In this document: piece by piece, positions 17,848 through 25,854 of the stretch | Numbering within the stretch: position 1 is the first letter of the stretch | Layout of the letters: each line of letters starts with the position of its first letter | DNA from: an uncultured Chitinophagaceae bacterium | GTDB taxonomy: Bacteria; Bacteroidota; Bacteroidia; Chitinophagales; Chitinophagaceae | Assembly (NCBI GenBank): GCA_903895845.1 | Contig: CAITVK010000074.1 | Location: 16,560 to 80,559, forward strand | DNA: 64,000 nucleotides | Direction: 5' to 3' | Notes under the pieces: model-generated | What the model was told of the DNA's origin: nothing | The model's input: the letters and a program-made list of their open reading frames with translations, nothing else | The model's database searches: none | Program-made: the position numbers and the translations under genes

Positions 17848-20800
17848 TTATTCCTTAACCATTCCAATATTGTTCACCTTCCCATCAGTTGTTTGTACCC
17901 TTAGATGGTACGCCCCTGCTGGCAAACTACTCAAAGACAATGCTGGGTTAGTTGCATCCGTCAAGGAAACTGTCTTCACTACCCTTCCCAGATTATCTAC
18001 AATCTGAACAGAGGCGATATGGGTTCCACTGATCTCTACATTACTCTTTGCAGGATTCGGATAAGCAGTGATAGTCGTAAGTCGTGAGTCGTAAGTCGTA
18101 AGTGGAGCAAAGACAAGGCTATATCTGCCTGCCGTTTCACTTGCAGTTGTAGTGATTGTTGTATTGGCTGATAAGTCAGTGTAAGTTCCTGTCACTGCAT
18201 CCTTCAGGTAAACAGGCAGATTGATATTCCTGCTGCTTAGACTCACTGTATACGTCCCTGCCCTTGGTGTCAACACCGTGATTGGCAACTCAGTCTTGCT
18301 GTCTATTGCTGTCAATGTATTGATGGCTGCTTTTGTCCCGTTCACATCAAAAGCAATTGTTGCATTGGTGGCTGTGGCTGGCTGTGCCATCTTCCTCGAG
18401 AACCCTGCCTGGTTGCTGGTGTAGGCAACTGCCTCATCGGTCGTGCGTGCCGCCTCATCCTTGATAGATATCCGCAATGTGCTTGCAGCAGTTGACTTTG
18501 CTCCAAATATCTCTGGGTTGGTATAGCTGTAAGTACGTACCGTGTTGTCGAAGTTCAAGGTGCCACTGTTGTTCACATACACAAAGAAACCAAGAGACGA
18601 GTTGATGACATCCCCTGCACCGTTCACACCCACCGTGCCATCATAAGCAGTCCATGTCCCACTCGTACCGACACCTGATGCCTTCCACAGGTAGCAGGAA
18701 GCATCACCAAACAAACCTGGGTTCAGTGCCTTCAATGCTGTCCAGCTGATCGGTGATGGGTAAGGGTTGCCTACCAGGTTCCAACCCCTAGGGGCATTTA
18801 TCCCTGCACTGTGCGTGACAGGGAAACCGATGCTACCATTGTTTGGTGTACCGAATGTGTTGAGTGTTGGCAAACTATTCAACCAAGCAGAGAATCCTTG
18901 ACCCGGGGTGAGGGGATTGGATGTTGCGGTATAGTTGTAATAGCCGGAATCCAATCTGGAGAAGCCATTATCCACCTCGTCATATACCTGCAAGGAACCC
19001 CAGTTGGTCGACCAACCCGGTGCGCCATCCGGCCCGAAGATAGGGAAGGCATTGCTCCAGCTGTTCACCGTACCATCGCTGATAGGGCTACTGAACTCAT
19101 GGTAACCGAAGTTACCTCCAGCATAGTGTTGTATATATGCCTTGCCACTCAGACTACCACCATTTTCTTCTATCAATCCTGTACCGGATGCATTGGAGAT
19201 GAGTGTCAATTTATTATTGGTGGTCAATGTGCCACTTGTTTTCTTCAGTATCTGGGTAACATATATCTTGTCGGTAGTTGATGCACCCACGCTATAGTTG
19301 CCCTTTATCTCCAAGTTTACAAAAGTATCAGTGCCAATAATGGTCCTACTTCCCCCCAACAACAATACCTGGCTTCCTGCACCACTAATGAACCTGCCTG
19401 TATCTGCGAAGTTGCCATACACATTGAGCGTAGCGTTGTTGGTCAATTTTGCACCAGTTTCTACTATGATATTGTCCACCACCGCAGTACCACTACCAAT
19501 AACCGGCTGATTGGCTGCCGTGGTTGGGATGATACCATCGGTTGTAGCAGTGGGCACCCCTATCGTCCAGTTGCCTGAATTGAACCAGTCGGTAGATATT
19601 GCACCTGTCCATGTATTGGTCAATAGCGCACAAGGACTCAATACATTGGCCACGAAGTTCCCAATACTAAATGGCGCATTGCCCACAGGGACTGTCGCTG
19701 TTACCGTATTTGTAGCCGCACTGATGACACTGACCGAATTGCTGCCCGAATTGACAACAAACAACTTTGTACCATCAGGACTGAGGCTTACCCCATAAGG
19801 AGTATTGCCAACAGGGATGGTGGAAACAACGGTATTGGTAGCCGTATTGATGACACTTATTGAGGCATTGGTGGCATTGGCCACATATATTTTCTCGCCA
19901 TCCAAACTTACAGTGATACCTAACGGGGCAGTCCCCACTGGCACAGTAGCTGTTACCGTATTGGTAGCCGTATTGATGACGCTCACATTGTTGGAAACAC
20001 TATTGGACACATACAACCTTGTGCCATCAGGGGTTATACTGATACGCCTTGGGTTTGTGCCCACTGGCACCGTAGCTGTTACCGTATTGGTGGCGGTATT
20101 GATGACACTCACCGTATTGCCTGTACCATTTACCACATACAACTTAGAATTATCCGGGCTCACAATCACACCGAAAGGGTTGATGCCTACTGGTATAGTG
20201 GCTGTTACCGTATTGGTGGCCGTATTGATGACATTGACTGTATTGGAGCCATTATTTGTTACATACACTTTTGTGCCATCAGGGCTTGTGGTGATGCCGT
20301 AAGGATTGGTGCCAACGGCAATCGTACCCGTTACTGTATTAGTAGTTGTATTGATGATACTGACAGAATTACTATTACCATTGGTGATATAAGCGAAGTT
20401 GCCACTTGGGATGAGGGTAACCGCATAAGGGTTTGCACCCACCGTCAATGTTTTTGTGACCACATTGGTCGCCGTATTGATGACGCTTACCGTGCCGCTG
20501 GCACTGTTGGCCACATAGGCATTGGCAATGACTAGGCTTGAATTACTGAATGCGCCTGCACTCGTCGCAGACCCGCCCACAGCTGTTACTACTAGGTTAC
20601 CCGTTGCATTGGCAGGCACCACTACCTTAAGGGTTGAAGCGCTGTCTACCGTGAAGTAGCTGGCAGGCGTACCGCCAATTGTTACTGAAGTTGCACCCGT
20701 GAAGTTGCTGCCAAAAACAGTAACGGTAGCAGTGGAACCAGGACAAGTGGAAGTAGGCGTGAACGAAGTGATGGTTGGGGCAGGCAAATTGGTTATCGTC

Positions 20801-22218
20801 AAGTTCAAAGTTGTTAAACTATCACAACCTGCCACATTCGTACTATCAAAAGTATAATAACCACTTGCCGTGTAGGTGTTGTCATGCCATGTATAGCTGG
20901 CAGTGGAAACAGCCGTGACTGTGTCGGTGGTGGATTGTTTCACGTTTACATTAATCGTTTGGGTATTACTACTGGTGCCATCACTTACTTGTACTACAAA
21001 CTGGTCACTACCACTATAGCCAACAGTAGGGGTATAAATTAGCCCTGAGGGTACAATGGAAGTATTACCAGAGCTTGCAGTTGTATTGAATCCTAACAAA
21101 GTACCATGACTTGGACTAGTACTTATACTCCATGTTTCTGTTTGACCAGCATCTTCATCGCTTATTGTTAGCAGACTATTGATGCTTGTTGCGCCAGAAC
21201 TTTGGCAAACAGCTAGTACCTGTGGGTTGCTATTGGTGAAGGTAGGGGCGGTATTGACAGAGCCATAACTTACCCCCCCATTTGTAGCTGCATACACGGT
21301 GTTACCAATGGCAAATACTCCCCATACTTGATTATTTCCCAAACCATTTGTAGTCGTATAATTGTTAAAACTAACGCCGCCATTGGTACTTATGCTCAAG
21401 CCAAGGTCTGTAGCTGCATACACGGTGCTGCCAATTGCATATACTCCACGTACAACATTATTCCCCAAACCATTGGTAGTCGTATAATTGGTAAAGCTGC
21501 TGCCGCCATTGGTACTGATGCTCAAGCCACCAGTAGTAGCTGCATATACGGTACTGCCAATGGCATATACTCCAAATACATAATTACTCCCCAAACCATT
21601 GGTTATTGTTAAATTGGTAAAGCTGCTACCACCATTGGTACTGATGCTCAAACAACCTTGAGTAGCTACATACACGGTGCTGTCAATGGCATATACTCCT
21701 TGTACAACATTATTCCCCAAACCACTGTTAGCTCTATTATGATTGGTAAAGGTGCTGCCGCCATTGGTACTGATACTCAAGCCTTTACTTGTAGCTGCAT
21801 AAACGGTGCTGCCAATGGCAAATACTCCTACTACATTAGCACTCCCCAAACCTTTGGTATAATTTGTAAAGGTGCTGCCGCCATTGGTACTAATGCTCAA
21901 TCCACCAGGAGTAGCTGCATACAAGCTGTCGGTAGTGGCATATACTCCAAATACCCCACCCCCCAAACCATTAATAGTAGTATAATTGTTAAAACTGCCG
22001 CCGCCATTGGTACTGATGCTCAAACCACCAGATGTAGCTGCATACACGGTGCTACCAATGGCATATAAACCCAATACTTGATTATTCCCCAAACCATCGG
22101 TTCTTGTTTTATTGGTAAAACTGGTAGGTGCAGGACCATTCTGCGCCTGGGTCTTTGCGGCAAAAAAAAACATAAATAGGGCTACTAATTTGGTGTAGCG
22201 GTGTAGAGTAGATGTCAT
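17848..22218 (-). CDS. Giant T9SS-exported surface protein (copy 1), two-propeller
   Basis: The 1456-residue protein carries a signal peptide (to about residue 25), then eight ~42-residue propeller-like repeats containing SISTNGGxxFxNYTT and VYAIGSTVYAAT. A cadherin-like domain (about 330-430), one short SYTWHDNTYTASG module, an IPT/TIG domain (about 485-570), a seven- to eight-bladed YVTN beta-propeller (about 575-870, repeats SVINTATNTVTATVPVGT), and a long beta-rich region follow. The last ~80 residues are a type A T9SS sorting domain (YPNPAKSNVEISG, GRVVKTVSL, LPAGAYHLRVQT), so it is secreted across the outer membrane and attached to the surface or released. Likely adhesin or matrix protein. 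Its C-terminal 1000 residues are closely similar to copy 2. Confidence 0.93.
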   Translation of the reverse strand: MTSTLHRYTKLVALFMFFFAAKTQAQNGPAPTSFTNKTRTDGLGNNQVLGLYAIGSTVYAATSGGLSISTNGGGSFNNYTTINGLGGGVFGVYATTDSLYAATPGGLSISTNGGSTFTNYTKGLGSANVVGVFAIGSTVYAATSKGLSISTNGGSTFTNHNRANSGLGNNVVQGVYAIDSTVYVATQGCLSISTNGGSSFTNLTITNGLGSNYVFGVYAIGSTVYAATTGGLSISTNGGSSFTNYTTTNGLGNNVVRGVYAIGSTVYAATDLGLSISTNGGVSFNNYTTTNGLGNNQVWGVFAIGNTVYAATNGGVSYGSVNTAPTFTNSNPQVLAVCQSSGATSINSLLTISDEDAGQTETWSISTSPSHGTLLGFNTTASSGNTSIVPSGLIYTPTVGYSGSDQFVVQVSDGTSSNTQTINVNVKQSTTDTVTAVSTASYTWHDNTYTASGYYTFDSTNVAGCDSLTTLNLTITNLPAPTITSFTPTSTCPGSTATVTVFGSNFTGATSVTIGGTPASYFTVDSASTLKVVVPANATGNLVVTAVGGSATSAGAFSNSSLVIANAYVANSASGTVSVINTATNVVTKTLTVGANPYAVTLIPSGNFAYITNGNSNSVSIINTTTNTVTGTIAVGTNPYGITTSPDGTKVYVTNNGSNTVNVINTATNTVTATIPVGINPFGVIVSPDNSKLYVVNGTGNTVSVINTATNTVTATVPVGTNPRRISITPDGTRLYVSNSVSNNVSVINTATNTVTATVPVGTAPLGITVSLDGEKIYVANATNASISVINTATNTVVSTIPVGNTPYGVSLSPDGTKLFVVNSGSNSVSVISAATNTVTATVPVGNAPFSIGNFVANVLSPCALLTNTWTGAISTDWFNSGNWTIGVPTATTDGIIPTTAANQPVIGSGTAVVDNIIVETGAKLTNNATLNVYGNFADTGRFISGAGSQVLLLGGSRTIIGTDTFVNLEIKGNYSVGASTTDKIYVTQILKKTSGTLTTNNKLTLISNASGTGLIEENGGSLSGKAYIQHYAGGNFGYHEFSSPISDGTVNSWSNAFPIFGPDGAPGWSTNWGSLQVYDEVDNGFSRLDSGYYNYTATSNPLTPGQGFSAWLNSLPTLNTFGTPNNGSIGFPVTHSAGINAPRGWNLVGNPYPSPISWTALKALNPGLFGDASCYLWKASGVGTSGTWTAYDGTVGVNGAGDVINSSLGFFVYVNNSGTLNFDNTVRTYSYTNPEIFGAKSTAASTLRISIKDEAARTTDEAVAYTSNQAGFSRKMAQPATATNATIAFDVNGTKAAINTLTAIDSKTELPITVLTPRAGTYTVSLSSRNINLPVYLKDAVTGTYTDLSANTTITTTASETAGRYSLVFAPLTTYDSRLTTITAYPNPAKSNVEISGTHIASVQIVDNLGRVVKTVSLTDATNPALSLSSLPAGAYHLRVQTTDGKVNNIGMVKE

Positions 22219-22584
22219 TTTTATATTAATTTGATAAGCAGTAACAATGTTATCCTTTAACGAACAGTTGTTTTAAACTTGTTTCATTTTATTAAAGTGA
22301 TTAATTGGTTTGTTAATTCCTTTTTATTCCCCGAATTCTAAAATGGAGATTAAGACCATACCAATCTGTAAATACTTTACACAAAATCTATAGAAACCTA
22401 ATATTTGCTTACTAAGTTTTATTTAACAATTGATCTGTAGATACAAAACTGCTGAAACTTCTCATTGCTTTTCATGCTTTGGGACTGAAACCTATCTTTA
22501 TTGTGGATGAATGTACTTTATTTGTGGATGATAATAAAGCATTGCACTTGTTTTAGGCTGTACTTTGCAACCTTAATTTGAAAG
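22219..22584. other. Divergent intergenic region of the surface protein and LytTR regulator
   Basis: The 366-bp region separates two divergent genes. It holds the direct-repeat pair at 22498-22531 and a TACTTTG element (22561-22567), a shortened -7-like sequence, 18 bp before the regulator start. No clear -7 element was found for the giant gene. Confidence 0.5.
22498..22531 (+). promoter_or_regulatory. Candidate LytTR binding site (direct repeat, 21-bp spacing)
   Basis: The 10-mer TTGTGGATGA occurs at 22501-22510 and again at 22522-22531, both preceded by TTTAT. The spacing is 21 bp start to start. LytTR-domain regulators are known to bind two ~9-bp direct repeats spaced about 21 bp apart on one DNA face. 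The pair lies 54-84 bp upstream of the LytTR gene, consistent with autoregulation, and also upstream of the divergent surface protein gene. Confidence 0.5.
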
Positions 22585-23334
22585 ATGCTACAAGACAGCT
22601 TACAAGAGATACAGATTTTGATTATAGAAGACGACCCTATCACCGCTGACAGTATGCAGCTTATGTTGAGGGAGTTTGGCTTTACCATTAAGGGCATTGT
22701 TCACACACTCGAAGCAGCCCTGCGCTTTTTAAACAAAGAAACCTTCGATATTGCCTTGGTAGATATTGATTTGAACGGCTCTAATAGTGGCATCGAAATA
22801 GGAACAATGATTCACAGCTTGTACCGCCTTCCGTTTATTTTTATAACAGGCTTGTCTGATAAAGCCATAATTGCCGAAGCCATCAAGGCAAACCCTGCTG
22901 CCTATTTGGTAAAACCATCCAATGCTGCCACCCTGTTTGCTTGCATTCAAACTGCCATCCAAAACTTTAGCAATAAACAAGTAGGTTCCCTCCAACAACA
23001 TCCGCAAACAGACTTCTTCTTTATCAAAACAAGAAACAAACTTAAACGTGTAGAATGGAAAGATGTGGTGCTGCTATCATCTGCTGATAACTATACCGTT
23101 TTCACGTTTCAAGACAAATCGGAACACTACATTCGTAGTTCATTGGCAATGACATTAAAATATCAAGTACCTACACACCTACAAGAAAACTTTTTGCAGG
23201 TAAACAGATGCGAGGCAGTGCAACTTGCTTTCATTTCCGAGATTGAAGAAGATGAGATGGTAACTTCCATAAAGAAAGTATCCATCACTAAAGCATACTT
23301 AAAAGACGTAAAAGAAAGGTTAAATATACTTTAA
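22585..23334 (+). CDS. LytTR-family response regulator
   Basis: The 249-residue protein has a receiver domain (acidic IIEDDP at residues 11-16; phospho-acceptor Asp in DIALVDIDLNGSNSG; KPS near residue 112) and a C-terminal LytTR DNA-binding domain (about 145-245; FIKTRNKLKRVEWKDVVLLS and YIRSSLAMTLKY). It is convergent with the TPR histidine kinase, only 7 bp between stop codons; the pair probably forms one signalling system. The sole good operator candidate is upstream of its own gene. Confidence 0.93.
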   Translation: MLQDSLQEIQILIIEDDPITADSMQLMLREFGFTIKGIVHTLEAALRFLNKETFDIALVDIDLNGSNSGIEIGTMIHSLYRLPFIFITGLSDKAIIAEAIKANPAAYLVKPSNAATLFACIQTAIQNFSNKQVGSLQQHPQTDFFFIKTRNKLKRVEWKDVVLLSSADNYTVFTFQDKSEHYIRSSLAMTLKYQVPTHLQENFLQVNRCEAVQLAFISEIEEDEMVTSIKKVSITKAYLKDVKERLNIL

Positions 23335-23341
23335 GTCTTTT

Positions 23342-25372
23342 TTACACTGGCAACACTACCGTAAAACAACTGCCTTTACCCACTTCGCTTTCTACCAATA
23401 TACTGCCTGTGTGGGCTTCTATTATTTGCTTGCAGATAGATAACCCCAACCCGTTTGACTTTTCGTTATTAGTCCCCTTTCGTTTTACGATGATTGATGT
23501 TGTAAACAATTGTTCAATAAGGTTTGCCGGGATTCCCATCCCACTATCCTTTACTTTTATTTGCAGTGTATTTTCTGCTTGTGTAAGTCTAACTACAACT
23601 TCCTTACCTTTTTCACTAAACTTAATGGCATTATCAATGAGGTTGGCAATTACTCTTTGTAGCTTTTCGGCATCGGCCTCAATCCAATAGTTTTCATTAT
23701 CTGCTTGCAATTGTATGGTTTGTTGTTTGGCATTGGCTTTATGTTTCAACTCATTCATCACAACATCAACCAATTGTTTCACATCTACTGTTGTTTTAGC
23801 CAATATCAATTCTCCATCCTGCAACTGATTTACTTCTAGCAACTCATTTATCAGCTTAAGCGAATGTTCGGCTGCCTGTTGACTCGTTTTAAGTATCTGT
23901 TCTTCCTCTTCACTATGTTCATATTTTAGTTGAACTATGTCTAGAAAGTTAGTAATTGCACCAATAGGATTCCTTAGATCGTGTGCCACCACATTCAAGA
24001 TTCTATCCTTTGCTTTATTGGCTTTCTCTAGTGCTATTTTTTGATTATTTATTAATTGATTCAGTTGTTTTGTCTTGACAAAGTTTCTATATATCGAAAA
24101 TGCAATGAATGCTACCGCTAAAAACGCAACAACAACTACCCACAAATAAACCCTACTCAGTTGATTATCTTTTTGCAAGACAGTTATTTCAAACTGCTGC
24201 TCTTTATCCTTTAGTACTTGGTTTATTGTATTCTCTTCCGATCCTTTTTGGGATAAGTTGATAGAATCCCTCATGGCAATGTAATCCTTATAATACTTTA
24301 CTTCCATCGCACTATTTTTAGTATGCTGGTAGTAGCTTGCCATCATTTCCAACCAACCCAAGCGCGCTTCGGCATTCGATATATTGTTTAACGATTTATC
24401 AAGGCTGTCCAAGCTTTTCTTCATCCCCCCGTAATCGGTTTTCTTTAACTGCACCTTTGCTAGTTGCACTTGGCAAAGCTGTGCATCCATCTTTTCGTTG
24501 CCTTTGTAGGTATTCAAATAAATAGCTTCTTTATAGAGCCGAGATGCCGAGTCCAACTTACCATTTACAAAAAGGATTTTTGCCCAATTACCCAACACGA
24601 CCCCTCTGCAACTAGCATACCTTATTGCACAATTATTACTATCCTCCAAGTTCTTAAATCTAAATTCTTCAATATTCTCTAGTGCTAGTTTATAGTAATA
24701 AGTAGCACTATCCAATTGATTCAGTTTTGTGTAGCAAAGTGCAATATCATCAAGCGTTTGCTGGTCATAACTTCGTTTATACTCGGGGCAAGTTCTTACA
24801 CAAGCTAATGCTTCAAAATAATTATTCTTTGCACCTACGTATTGCTTTTGTTTATATAGTACCAATGCAATGTCTTCTAAAAGGTAAAATTTTCCTATAC
24901 AATCATTATGATGATCTGCAATTTGCTTTGCTTTAAAATAATTTTGATAGGCTTCGTTATAATTATTTAACTCTAAGTAAGCATTACCTTTTTGCAGAAA
25001 TGCAATACTATAATTATAAGAAACTAGATCTTGCAGGTGTTTACTTTCTATAATATTAATTAAAGAATCTGAATATTTAATACCCAGCAAATAGTTATGT
25101 AACCGAATATTTACCCAACCACGATAAGAATAATAAATATTATCAAGCCATATAGATTTATCTTTTTCATTAATATAAATTGAGTCAAGTACCCTCAGTG
25201 AATTTATCCATTCAAATCTCTCCGTATAATGTTTAACAAGAGGATCTAAAACACTATCTACCCTTACCTTTTCCTTTTTATTGGTGTAGGAATTATTATT
25301 TGAACAAGATGCAAGCAGCAAAGCAACCCCAATGAAGCAAACAAAAAATGTAAGACGTTTAGATTTACGCAT
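23342..25372 (-). CDS. Lipoprotein TPR histidine kinase
   Basis: The 676-residue kinase starts with a lipoprotein signal (LLLASC, Cys about residue 23), followed by tetratricopeptide-like repeats to about residue 400. A membrane helix (VYLWVVVVAFLAVAFIAFSI) leads to a coiled coil, HisKA (VVAHDLRNPIGAITNF, with His as phosphate acceptor) and HATPase_c (NLIDNAIKFSEK, DSGMGIPANL, SNGLGLSICKQIIEAHTG). TPR-type sensor kinases are a Bacteroidota speciality and face the periplasm. Its likely partner is the convergent LytTR regulator. Both lie between two cassettes of surface protein genes. Confidence 0.93.
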   Translation of the reverse strand: MRKSKRLTFFVCFIGVALLLASCSNNNSYTNKKEKVRVDSVLDPLVKHYTERFEWINSLRVLDSIYINEKDKSIWLDNIYYSYRGWVNIRLHNYLLGIKYSDSLINIIESKHLQDLVSYNYSIAFLQKGNAYLELNNYNEAYQNYFKAKQIADHHNDCIGKFYLLEDIALVLYKQKQYVGAKNNYFEALACVRTCPEYKRSYDQQTLDDIALCYTKLNQLDSATYYYKLALENIEEFRFKNLEDSNNCAIRYASCRGVVLGNWAKILFVNGKLDSASRLYKEAIYLNTYKGNEKMDAQLCQVQLAKVQLKKTDYGGMKKSLDSLDKSLNNISNAEARLGWLEMMASYYQHTKNSAMEVKYYKDYIAMRDSINLSQKGSEENTINQVLKDKEQQFEITVLQKDNQLSRVYLWVVVVAFLAVAFIAFSIYRNFVKTKQLNQLINNQKIALEKANKAKDRILNVVAHDLRNPIGAITNFLDIVQLKYEHSEEEEQILKTSQQAAEHSLKLINELLEVNQLQDGELILAKTTVDVKQLVDVVMNELKHKANAKQQTIQLQADNENYWIEADAEKLQRVIANLIDNAIKFSEKGKEVVVRLTQAENTLQIKVKDSGMGIPANLIEQLFTTSIIVKRKGTNNEKSNGLGLSICKQIIEAHTGSILVESEVGKGSCFTVVLPV

Positions 25373-25450
25373 CGCTGCTAAAATAAAGATTCAAAGGCAA
25401 TACGATAAAAATGTTTATAATCATCTGACATTGTCAACCCAATATAAATA

Positions 25451-25487
25451 AAAAAGTGCAGCCCCACACAAGGTAGAACTGCACTTT
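25451..25487 (-). terminator. Terminator of surface-protein cassette 2
   Basis: The same 9-bp stem as in cassette 1 (AAAGTGCAG with CTGCACTTT) followed by T residues on the minus strand; the loop differs slightly. Confidence 0.85.
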
Positions 25488-25529
25488 GAAGATGTTATAC
25501 TTAGTTCAAGAAATGATCACGAGGTTCCA

Positions 25530-25742
25530 CTACTTGACTCCCTCTTTCCTTTCTTTCTTCTTATATAATTTCTTGATGCCATAAGAGGCGCCTGCACCAA
25601 TCAGTAAACTTAAACCACCATCAATAGGTGCACCCGAACCACCGCCACCGCCTGGAGGACCCGCATTAATAAATGTAGCTGCCAATAGCATACTACTTAA
25701 TAAAATGACAGATTGTAAGACTTGTTTTTTCATTTGTTTCAA
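25530..25742 (-). CDS. Small PID-type secreted peptide (copy 2)
   Basis: The 70-residue protein differs from copy 1 at only about seven positions (for example TFINAG for TFIYAG, and KKERKEGVK for KKEKKEEIK at the end). It has the same signal peptide, GGGGGSGAPIDGG segment, hydrophobic helix and basic tail, and the same position after a giant T9SS gene and before a conserved terminator. The pattern of retention suggests selection for the pair rather than chance hitch-hiking. Confidence 0.8.
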   Translation of the reverse strand: MKQMKKQVLQSVILLSSMLLAATFINAGPPGGGGGSGAPIDGGLSLLIGAGASYGIKKLYKKKERKEGVK

Positions 25743-25792
25743 TTATTTTTTTTTAAAATTACCAAGTTCTCTTTTGATAAATATGATTAGTC

Positions 25793-25849
25793 CATAACTT
25801 ATAACTCATATCTCATAACTCATAACTCATAACTCATAACTCATATCTC
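25793..25849. repeat. Direct word repeat (CATAACT)n after surface protein 2
   Basis: About six copies of ATAACTCAT-type words precede the stop codon region of the giant gene. The equivalent spot in cassette 1 (17827-17845) has one or two copies, so the tract has expanded or shrunk since duplication. No inverted partner is adjacent. Confidence 0.8.
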
Positions 25850-25854
25850 ATTGC

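Noticed and set aside
18811..20302. Plus-strand frames antisense to the giant surface gene 1 (also 26809-28873 over gene 2)
   Set aside because: They mirror the repetitive codons of the YVTN propeller and T9SS genes and have no independent features.
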